The notes under the pieces were generated by a model that made no database searches, was not told where the DNA came from, and saw only the letters and a program-made list of their open reading frames with translations. A program made the translations under genes and the position numbers. Of a DNA stretch of 64,000 bases, positions 43,901 to 55,900 are shown piece by piece. The stretch comes from Phoronis australis (lineage: Eukaryota > Phoronida > Phoronidae): positions 593,464 to 657,463 of the forward strand of contig NMRA01000074.1 of the NCBI GenBank assembly GCA_002633005.1. Direction: 5' to 3'. The number at the start of each line of letters is the position of its first letter. Within the stretch, counting starts at the first letter, position 1.

Positions 43901-46900
43901 TCAAGTCTACGTTAGAAACACTCGTAAACCATAGGTGAAGAAACACATTTGAAGCGTTCTTGGCGTCGGAGTGAAAAATTTTTGGTTGGATTTGCAGTCT
44001 CTGGCTGCAAAATTCACTAGTTATATTGCAATCATGGTGTCAGAATTCTAAGCCTGAGATCTAACCCTTACCTTTATTCTACTTTTGTGCGATCTCAAAA
44101 TATCTGCCTATTATTCTTTGCTCCAGAATATGTTGACTTTTGTGAATAACCGCCTTATCCTAGTTTGCACTTGATGACTCCAACATTGAGGCTGAAAGTT
44201 CGAGTTATTGGAGAAAGTGCTCACGTGGTCTACAAACTCGTGTATAAATCACAATGTACTCTAGCGCAGTGTAATAGGCATTCATGAAATTGTATCAAAG
44301 AAGAAAAAAAATTAAAAAAAGAATTCGAGGTCGATTTGGAGTAAAAATACTGGACCCCGACCCTTGTGTATTACTGCTTTATAATACTTAGAAACGAAGT
44401 TTATGGTTGCGTGTTTTTTGTACAGCCAGAAGTTCCGCAACAATAACATTCCAGGCCACAGTCGACGTTAAGAAGGATCACTGGAGTTATTGGTCGTCGT
44501 GTTCGACGACCTGTGGAGGTTTCCAGTTCCGGCAGCGCATGTGCACTCCCGAACCTTGTGTAAAGACCAACCGAGTGACTCGGGTACGTATGCACTGAGT
44601 CTTAATTCATGTACATGTATGAACTTTGGATTAGCATTTATAACAGCAGTGACGACGGGTTGTAAGCTGCAACAGAGAAAATACTAAACATGGGGAAAAT
44701 AACCATGCAAGTATTGAGTTTGGCTTTCCTCTTAGTATGCTGTCTTCATTTATACGACCTAGTGAATCTTGTACCGTTTCTATGGCAATGAGTTTGCCCG
44801 TTCGGTGTCTTTATTGTAACAGTTCAAACCCCAGGTGACCCGAGAAGAAATTGGTCAATCTAAATTTTATTTCTTTCAAGACTTGTGAAAACTCGTGTGC
44901 AAAAAACCAGGTGCATCATTCACCACCACCATCTCAGAATCCCGACGATCTTGAAGTCACCGTTTCCGCCTACCATACAGTTCCAGATGTCGGAGGGTCA
45001 CGTATTCCTACGCAAAAGTCAGCACTTGTTCTTAGTGAATGGAGCGATTGGACCCAATGGTCGAAATGTCCGACTACTTGCGGTGGCAAGGACGTGGTCA
45101 CGCGCAGCAGATCTCGTGATGCAAGCAAGGACCAGCAATCTAAAACGTGAGTCTCGCCACATCTAGCACAACTGTGCATGTAATTTACGCTTTATTGTTC
45201 ACAAAATCGAATGCTTCGTTAAACCCCGGCTTGACCACTATGAACACCAACTTATTTACACTGGCACACGTTTCGGTCAGTCATTCCTCCGACCGTCTTC
45301 AATTGTTACAGTGTCCCTAGAAGAACGAGCACGGGTGTAAAGTGCACTCATGGTGGAAGCTGGGATTGAACTAGAAACTTATACATTACCAATCCAGTGC
45401 TGTAACTATTACATCGCACACCACCGAGTCACTCATTGTCTTTAAGAAAAATGTGTCACACTTATATCTTCCTTATTTTTGCCATTTGAGTTCTGAGCTC
45501 CTGAATTCTCCCTGTTGATTATTTATGTTGTTAATGTCACCCACTATTTTATTTAGTTACGTAAGCAACAATTGACTCCAGATTGGCCTACCTTTAACAA
45601 CAAGAATGGATCAACTGAAATTTTCGGATGTAATAACGTCCCTTGTCAACAGAAGCAGAAATAAAGTAAAATCAGGAAGAGATAACCATCTCTTCCTGGT
45701 AAAATCAAACACTATATGACAATTGACATTTAAGATATGGTGTAATGAATTTGATACATTTTTGCGTAAAAATCAATGATGTATTTTAAGAAGTTTTTAT
45801 GTTCAATCCATGAGGTTCTATTGTATTGAGCTTGTCTATCCAATATTGTTCTCTTTTGAGTCTGTGAAATGTACTGGGATGTTGGAGTTTTCATATTATT
45901 TGTACAGAAAGATCTTGAATATTATGGTTTTTGAAATTGAAATGATTACCTATAGTATCAGATATGTTTTTATGTATTATGTTAAATCTATGATTACGAA
46001 ACCGAGTTTGTAGATTATGCTGAGTTTGTCCTACGTATTGGATAGAACATTTTCTACAAGTTATAAGGTAAATATTATTGTTGGTGGTGCAATCAGAATA
46101 ATGTTATATTTCAAAGTTTTCATTGGTTTGGGAAGACTGGAAAAAAGTGCTATCGTTGATAAAGTTACACATTTTACACCTAGTTTTGTTACATTGTGTG
46201 TTGCCAATAGGTTTGGTGTATATTGTCGATAGTAGCTTTAACTAAATAAATTAGGTAATAATGTAATTTAAAACTACATGTAAAAAGACTAGGAAAGCTT
46301 ATCCAAAACACTTACACATAAAACAGTTGGGAATAGTTCATTCAAGTTCATAACTTTCAAAACAAACGTTCTTAAAATAATTTATAACCGAAGATAACGA
46401 ATGGGTATTTTTTGAGAAACATTTACAGGAAGGTATGAGGTAAGGCATTGCGCACCGTATCCTGTGCAAATGGTTAAGTACAAGGAGTACATGTATGTAG
46501 AAGACGTCGTTGGCTAGTGTAATGTTCATGAACAGACCCACGGGTTATTGAATTGAGTGTCCGCCAGTTGTCATTGTAAATAGGCTACGTGTATATGTAC
46601 AGGTATAGGTGCAATCAATAGGGTTTAGAAAGGATGTTACCATATAACCACCTCAACAGGGTTAGTGCCCATTTATAGTAGGAGTCGTTAAATTTATGCA
46701 ACTTTTCAATATTTTAGTTTAGCCATTTAATTGGGCAGACTCTGTAACCTCTGGGTACTGGCACGTTTGCGTTCGCGTTTAAGTGTGTAAAGCACCAAAG
46801 GGTTCTTAAACGAGAATTTTTTGCTGGTTGAAATCTGCTTAATCAACGTGTAGATTTGCTTAGTCTAGGTGTTCATTTAATCAGTTTCTACTGTATATAC

Positions 46901-49900
46901 ACAACACGTACAGTGATTGGCGTAGATGAAGTAACATCCCACGAGACATTATTCCGCGTATCGACCGAGACCGAAGGGGATATCGAGTGCACGAGGCATC
47001 ACTTCATCAACGCCAATCGAGTTACGTTATGTATTTATCTCATACGCTTCTACTTCCTAGGTTTCTTTCATTTTTTGGCAGATTTTTAAATACTTCACTT
47101 AGACTGTTCACGTGGCAGATCACATCCTATATGGATGTACTTGCCCGTTAGGTTGCAAGTTTTCTGTAGTAAAACAAACAGTTTTAAATGTAACGATTGA
47201 TTACTTGAAAAGGAGATAACAAAGATCAAAACTACGGTAATTGTGCATTGAACTTGTAACATCTCCTGAAAACAGTAGATAACAGCAATATTTGTTATTG
47301 TAATTACCAAGGAATCGGCGCCTGAGTTGCAGATAATGTAATAGTTAGCAATTAAAAACTGCGACATAATTGTCATATAATTAACAGTGCTGTCCCAAAT
47401 GCTACGGTTGGGACCTGATTGCATGTTGAGTGTTATTTACACTGCTGCAGTTGTATTACTTTAAACTGTTTGATGATCGAGCCTGCTAACGACGTCGACT
47501 CGACTTCGACCTACCTTTTGAACTTTCCATGTCAGAGGTCACTGTTGAAGTAGTGCGCGAGGTGAATACAGGAAGCATTATTATATGGGCGTATTGCACT
47601 CGACTGATTCAACGCATTTGGGATAAAGTCAAATCACACCCGTCCTCTCAAATTACTTGATTAAGAGCAGAACGATTATCTTTTAAGAATTAAAAGCAGG
47701 CGTAGATTAAGTACATGCAAGAGTATGCGCACATTCAAAGCACGCGTAGATTAAACAAAAGCACGCGTAAATTAAGCAAACGTACACGTAGATTAAACGA
47801 AATTACACGTAGGTAAAGCACATTTAAACGCGCAAAAGGATACTGGTTTAAAAAACCCGCAAGCGTGAACCCGTAATCTCTGGTTACTCCCACATAGGTG
47901 TTCTCTAATAACTCATGAGACGACAGATTGGACGCCTTTTCCCCAGCTTTCCCATTAAGATTCCTATGCCGATCCCATGAGTTTCCGGCAGAAAAATGAT
48001 CATTGCGACTGAACGCCGAGCGATTATCACGAGATAATCGTGAGTATCGGTGTCAAAAATCACAAACTCAGGCAAAGTTAAATTTTTTCGGAAACCCAGG
48101 AGATTTTTTCCGAGCTGGACAGATATGGACTTAGAGTAATGTTTCCCCAGGCGAAAGACTTTGGCCTACTTACTGTTGTATTTTATCAGGTGCGGCGTTG
48201 TGCCCTGTCCAGTTGACGGTCACTGGACGGAGTGGTCAGATTTCACAGGGTGTACTGCTACTTGTGGCGGAGGAACACAGTACAAGTGGCGTGACTGCAG
48301 TAATCCTACTCCACAAAGCAATGGAAAGTATTGTCCAGGTAAGTAACGGGAAAAGAACACATGCTCGAATGCATGGAAACTGATCTCAGATAGAATAATG
48401 TGTTTATTGTTACAAAAAAATAATCTCTTTGGTATGTAGTGAGTTTTCTTATATCTCGGGGATTATTTATGACGCACTCGGTCAATCTAATCGACACTCA
48501 GTCTTGAAGAGCTCTTGTCTTCTGATCGCCTTACCTCTTGCTGACGGTTGATTCTGTATGCTGTCGGCCGTATACGAATGTTTTATACTTTCAACTATAC
48601 GTCTGTGTTAGGGAAAGCTAAACAAGAAAGGATTTGCAACGGTTTTGCATGCCCCCAAAATGGATTCCTCACAAAGTGGACAGAATGGGCTGCCTGTCCT
48701 GTGACGTGCGGCGGAGGTGTTCGTGTTCGCACGAGGACATGCTTTGCTCCTCAGCACGGGGGCAAAGACTGCGTCGGGGACCTAAAGGAAATGAAAGCTT
48801 GCAGCCAACTACGGCCATGTGTCGGAGTGTGGAGTCCATTCTCTGCTTGGAGCGCTTGTTCGAAGACTTGCGGAGGCGGCGTATCGACCCAGCACCGAAC
48901 CTGTACGAAGGGATTGCCTTGTCCTCAGGGTCAGCCAATGGAGCGAAGAAGACCGTGCAACACAGCGCCATGTGGCATCAATGGCGGCTGGGGAGAATGG
49001 TCTTCTTGGGGCACCTGTTCCACTACTTGTGAAAGCGGCGTACGGAAACGTAAGCGGATGTGCGACCATCCGAGTCCGCGGTTGGGTGGTGACACCTGCG
49101 TTGGAGCCGAACTGGAGACCAAGAGTTGCATTCTGGGGAGCTGCACTCTCGCCCGCGTGGTTCTGAACGAATGGCTTCCGTGGGGCCCGTGCACATCCAC
49201 GTGTGGAAGAGAAGGGAGGAGAAGTCGGACACGGCAGTGCACGCCGACCACGGAGGAGGTGAAGATGTGCCCTGAGCACCTGCTGGAACGCATGGAAGAA
49301 GCATGCAACATGATTCCGTGTCCATTACTGGAAGCTAACATGACTGAGGTAGAACATTTGCATCCCTGTTGTTTTAATTAAGTGTGCAGTTCCACTTGTT
49401 TAGCTCACTAAAATGATAATATAGATACCTGGCACCTGAGTCTGATATTTCCCTTGCCTTGATAAGACTTAAAAAAGTCTTTTGCCACGGAGAACGACGA
49501 GAGTGTAAACGCTCCAAAATTTGCATGTTTGATCAACAATGACAAATGTTGTCATCTTCAATTCAGTAGCAGGTTACCAATTCACTGGATTAAAGTCATT
49601 CCCATCATCACACTGTCCAGCTTGGTGGGCTCAGTTAGCGCCAGTCAAAGTTCAAGCACGTGTAACCGATTTAGTTGCAACAACAGCTACAGCCACACAA
49701 ACACCGGCTGGAGCAGCTAATGCAACAACAGTTGCGGCATCAGTAGTAGCGTTGGTAGCATTTCATGGTACAATTTGAATTTCAGAATTGAAAACAAAAT
49801 TATTTCCGCCACATTTCAGAGCAAGAGAACAGGCCAAACAAGTGCACCCAAGCCACCGACCATGATTGAAGGTAAGAATTGTAAGTTTTGGATGACGAAT

Positions 49901-52900
49901 TTGAGGAGCCAGCTTCCTCGACTTAATTGCGTTTGCAAAGTAAAATGATTTTTGTATTTTGCATGTACCCGTACTATCTGAGGCATAAGATTAACGAATT
50001 ATGTTTTTGCCTCGTAGAATACATTGAAAAAGGTCACACTGGTGTCATCAAGTGCTTCAACAGAAAAAAAGACGTTTTGATGAATCCAGACGCCATCTGG
50101 CTGAATTCGCGCGGGGAACCGTTGGAGAACCCCAGAGCCACAGTACTTGAAACGGGTGACTTGAAATTTTCAAATTTTATGGCAGGCGACAGCGCATTCT
50201 ACATTTGCCAAGTCTCGGGTCTGGACCACTCGGGCAGGAAAAAGTTCAAAGAAATAGGTCATTCTGTTGAAGGTAGGCAGAGTGAAAATTTTCTGTATTA
50301 CATGGTTGGCTACACTATATGTACATGTACAAAAGCCACTAATGTTGCTTTATCTATCCTTTAGAAAACACTACCGTTTAGTGCTAAGTAATGGAAGGAT
50401 ATGCATGTAAAATGCATTTTGAGTTGCAGATTACTACAAGCCTATAGCTTATAAAACCGAATCGTACCTGTTTGCAAAAGTAGAGGGGGACTCGAGCATT
50501 AATGAATGAGATAGTGAACCGATGTGCTTACGTTTCTCCACACTTTTGTTCGCTTCATGTGGATCTGTGCTTGAAATGTAACAAATTATTTGATTTTCGA
50601 TAAAAACTTTAAAAAGCTCCGCAACGATGCGAAAATATCATTTGGAACGTTGAAAGAAACCTTTATACCTACAACACGTGAAAGTCCCGTGACATGCAGT
50701 TTTTCTTGAACTTCATCCATAGTTCTTTATTTGATTGGCAGTAAGTTAAACGTCATGTGTGAAGTAAAAAAACATTCCACAAAAGTTCATTGTCCACGGA
50801 AACAGAGTTTGAATTCTGGTATTTATTCACCCAATCCCACCCTTCGCCTCCATGTGACGTTGATTTCAATTTGTAGAGATGCAACTGCTGTATTCTGATT
50901 GTTGTAGCTTTCCTGATTCCGGAAGCTAGTTTTGAAGTTAACTTCCGTTACAACACAGATAGTTGTGACTCTGTTTCTACAAAGAAAAAAGAACTCTACG
51001 TCAAAAACACATTAGAAGAAACATGCAAAGCCGACGTTTGTAGAATAAGGAACTTGACGACAAAATGTCACCCAAGAATTTTCAAGGTAAACATTCAGAA
51101 TGTATTTGAAAACACACGTTAACCATGGAGACAACATCTAATGGGGAAGCAACATCTTACTACACTTTCTTTTGAAAATTTCAGAAAATCGCCCCACATA
51201 AAAGTACGTTCAAGGGCGGCGTATGTTAGGATTTTTTTCCAAAAGTTCATGTACGCCCGTGGCTTATCCTCTTGAAAATCTGATGGGTTGTTTTAAAATA
51301 CTTGTGTAATGTTTTTTTCATGAAACACACTTGTTTATTGTGAATCGCGATTTCACTCGGATTTCTGACTGTTGGTAACTAACCATACTAGCAGAGTATG
51401 AAGGACAAGTTTAAAAACTCACTTTCCGAAAATACGCGCCCCTTTCAATTAACAATTGTCAAAGTTTGCTCTCCAAATATCCACGCATGGGTCTAGTTTT
51501 TAAAAATTCACGGCACGTGATTTATTACAGTGTACATCGGTTACAGTCATATGTATTCACGTGCACATAAAGAGTGGTAAAACAAAGATCGTAAGATGTG
51601 TAGGTTTTTCTGAACAACGCTCAACAACAGTTAGATGCCAATATTACAACCCGCTTCAATTTAAGCTGTATTTTTCAGGAGTCGACTGGGTCTGAAATAT
51701 CACAGATCTTCGTTTCGCTGTTCCTTCTGCCTAGTAACAGCTACATGCCACCACCCTGCAAAACGGATTGTAAGGAACACGTGATTGCCACCCATTTACT
51801 TGCGGTGAGTACGTGGTTCTCATTCAGCAACTACATGTACGGAGATTCATGAGAGAAAGTTAGGGCACTTTCCTTGGGAATCTTTGGTGCTTGCAACATT
51901 TTAGATCCGCCAGTCAAAGTGTATGTAACAGCGAGCTGCTATGAGATTTCACAGTTTAGATATATATGTATAAAACAAGTCTGAAAAAATGTATTGCGAA
52001 GGTAATCGATTCGAATCAGTGTAGCATGTTGCAGGGAGATGGCATAATTTTGGATAGGCTGTGGCGCGCATAATGTGATTTGCAGGGCAAAATGGGCGAG
52101 ATTTTGTACCTTCCAATATCACAACACTAGCCTCGTTCATGAACTTCTTTGAGGAACTTTCATTCCGTGTTGATCTCAAGGATTCAAGGACAGCAACCGA
52201 AATCTAAGCAGCTCGACCTTCTAACCCAAAGTCAGAAGTTGAAATTCGTGTGTGTTGTATATGACATTTCAATATAAACTTACACTTCCTCAACATTTCA
52301 GCTGTCAAAAACATTGAAATTAGATTTAGCCACCCATACTATCGGTCTTACTGCGATAGGATTGTAGTTCATTTTTACGCATCTTTCAAATATTTTCCAG
52401 CTACGACAGCATTTCACGGCGGTTCACGATGTTTCAATAATCCGCCACACTCCCCTAAAGAAGATATTATCATCGCAAACAATCGGTACACATCCGCTTT
52501 GGGTCTGGAAGACCACGGTCATCAAACAAAATTTTGAAATGTTTCTGTTTGCGTAGCAATCTAGTCGTTGGGAACACGGTGGGAGTTTAATATTGAATCC
52601 TACTCAAGTAACGCCAGAAACTGGTGTCGGAGCCAACAGTACAGAACAACACGGCGGCACTACAATTTACGCGAAAAATTCCTACTCAGAGGCCGGCAGC
52701 TCCTTGCCCATACAAAAGGAGGTGTAGGTGCAGGAAGCAGTCAACCTGATCAGTTCCAGATTTATTCTATGGGGCATCCGCGGCAATTTTTAGGCGGGAT
52801 CCTACCGTAGTCACTAAAAATTGCAGCTCTTGGAAGTCGTGGCAAAAAAGCAGAGGAAATATGACACCTCCGCCTTTGCACACTGCATGGAGATATCTTT

Positions 52901-55900
52901 GCTGTCACATGGACGTGGTTCATGGCGGTTTACGAAACCATGTTAAATCGCCGTCGTATTATTTGAAAGGGATCTTAACAAAATGGACATTGAAACGATC
53001 AGCGACTCAAAATCGCTTGTTCGAAAAAGCGCATGTCGTATTGCTCTGAAATGCTTAAGTGTTCTGGTGAAGAATTCAACATTTCAGCTAATCAGCGGCG
53101 AATTGCACTTTTAAACTGACTAGCTTAACATCACAAATTGTGAGATGCAGATCTCTGCTGTTTATTATATCTTGTGTGCAGATGTACAATCGGATTAAGA
53201 AATTTGTCACCGAAGATCAGGGAAAGGATGGAAAGATAAACTATGAAACTACCTCTCTGGAGAAGACGTTGCATATCAACTGTCCCGACGGCTGGTTCCA
53301 CAAGAGCATCAGATGTGGTACTTGCATCTTATTTTTCGTCAGAAACGTAATTAGTGTTTAACTTAGTTATTTCTGAAACCTGAATGCTGATTGTTTTGTC
53401 ACGAACCGACTTGATCAACTTGTGATACAATTTCTGAGGTTGAGGACAGCTTTTGCAAGGATAACTGTGTACGCACTTTGGTAAATAACCCGCAAATGAA
53501 GCTGTTTGATTTCTTCTAAATTGCGACGTACCATTTGGAGGTGAACGCTTTCGTTAATAAAGTACAGGTGACAGTAAAAACCTCCAAAACTGTGCTTCTG
53601 TATTTATGCAAGAATCAAAATCAGATTTCTAGCTCCTTTGTCATTCGAGACGTGATAGTGTTACGGATTTCTTGTTTTGTTTAAATGATAGAGTTCCCAG
53701 CAATGGTGCACGTATTTACATGTACACTCCAACACCCACTATTGAAATACTGTGGCTCCACATAGTGGTTATTTAAAGGGATACTAAACCGTGTTTTAGG
53801 CTGTTAACTGATACGAAGACTGATTTCTCTTCTAGCTCGCTAAAATAAAACAATGCTCTATAACCCTTATCAATTTAACATTTGGAACAAATTTGAAAAA
53901 AAATCCTTACAACATCTACAAAACTGATGCAATTTGTCAAGTTACTCGACACCTGCCACGAACAACAGTTCTTAGGTTCATAAAATGTATTTATCTCTGA
54001 AGTGAGATGCCAACGGTGCATTAGCAGGAGCCAGGGGACAAATTGGTTGAAACCATTAAAACAGGGCTTAATTCTTTTAAGAGTAAATGGGCGGCGCAGT
54101 ACTGAAAAAAACGAGGTATCTAAAGCCCCCAGCTCCCATGTGGTGCACTGCCTATAGACCATGGGCGACGCAGCACTGAAAAAAGTGGGGCTATAGCTCC
54201 CCCAGCCTCCTATGGTGCGCCGCCCATGACGCATGCGATATTCTACCTGTTAAATATGTGTTAATGGAAGAAGTTGAAACCTACCGAGAATTGCATGATT
54301 GGGCACCCTTACAATTGGCCTGGTTTACAAAACTCTGCTTGGAAACCGTTGCCAGCAGTCAACTCTCTCACTTCCAGTGTCCTGTATACCGGGATTTTAC
54401 AGTCGGCACGGTTACAAGCAGTGCGCCCGATGCCCTAAAGGACACTATCAACACAGACGGGCACAGAGAGACTGCATTCCTTGCCCAGACGGCCTCACTA
54501 CTTCGCACATGGCCTCAGACGACAGATCAGACTGTATCTGTAAGTTGTTTTTAACCTGGGAGATCATATGTAATCAGCTGGAGCAAGTGTGCGAACTAGC
54601 AAAGTTTTTCGGCACAAAATACCTACATGTAATAACAGGTGTACAGCGTGTACCATGAGCCTACTCACCCATTTGTCTCAGTGATCCGTCTCACGAAAAC
54701 CATGGTCTGCTGGTGGGCAGAGGCTCACAAGTTTCTATCTTATCTAAGGTGTTGATCATTTGCTGTTTGCTCAAAGCAACAGGCGTCTTCTTCCTGATGT
54801 TTTTGCACCATGCCGATGTGCCTGTAAACGAATTAGGGAAGTGTAGAAGCACCTCAATGGCATAGTATTGAAACAAACACCTTAACAATTTTAGGGCTTA
54901 TTCAACGGGTCAGTTCAATTGACTGACAGTTCTGAGCTTCTTCTGTTTCTCTACAGCTAAAACAATGGCGTCTCTATTGTCAACGCTGGAAACAGCATAC
55001 ATTCTGCCAATTGAGATGTCTACTAACGACAAAATGGTGGCCTTCTTTGGCGCTCTCTTTGGTGTGGCATTGGGACTAGTCCTACTTCCGGTTTGTATCA
55101 GCTGGTAAGTTATTACTCATACAATTTGTTTATCTGCTGACATTTAACAACAGTGACAAACGTACACTGTGTATGTTTTAGGGACTGAATTTCAAGGTTT
55201 GTTTTGCATGTATGTCGCTACACAGTCTGTTTCATTCTCGTTAATTTCATACATCTCTTAAAGGTTTCAAATAATTCCAAAACTAGCCCAAAGCCCTAAC
55301 CACAACTTCCAGTTTTGTGTGATTTACGTAATAATTTACGAAACATTGGTTTAATTGCTTACACAGGATGGCCGTTTTTTCCAGTGTCCTTTTGAAATGT
55401 TATCCCAAGTCTTCGTTGACTCAACGTTTCCGGAACACATGTTCATGCTGTCCATGCAAGAATCAACAAAAATCGTCTGACAACTTAACACCCGGCGAAA
55501 TGACCAGACTGCTTGAAAACATTCAAACGGAAGGGCGGGTAACTACGAGTGCAATGAGCTTTTTACGGTTCCTCTCACGCATGTCCAGTATAGCAAATTG
55601 TGGGAAACTCGCGACTTGTCAATATTGCAGTTAATGTACGAGTTGTATCGCTATTTTCCATTACGTGTCGTTCTAGACATGTGTAAGAGGTGCTTTAGAG
55701 TGATCCCTGCGGTGTTCTTGCTCACTTGATGTTATGATACGATAACCAGACAACGGTATTTCTTCTAAAGAGAGGATCTCATGGAGCATAAGGAAACTAA
55801 GGTTAAGTACATGCAAGGTAAGCCAAGATAAGACTTGTTGAGGTAAGGTAACATTTACCTAAGCAACCACATGTAGCGACAATTTTTGAAACCCATACAA

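Noticed and set aside
49539-49775. 79-codon Ala/Thr-rich frame between the TSP1 array and Ig of gene B
   Set aside because: No fitting acceptor and donor, and no counterpart in gene A. It looks like a triplet-biased intron stretch.
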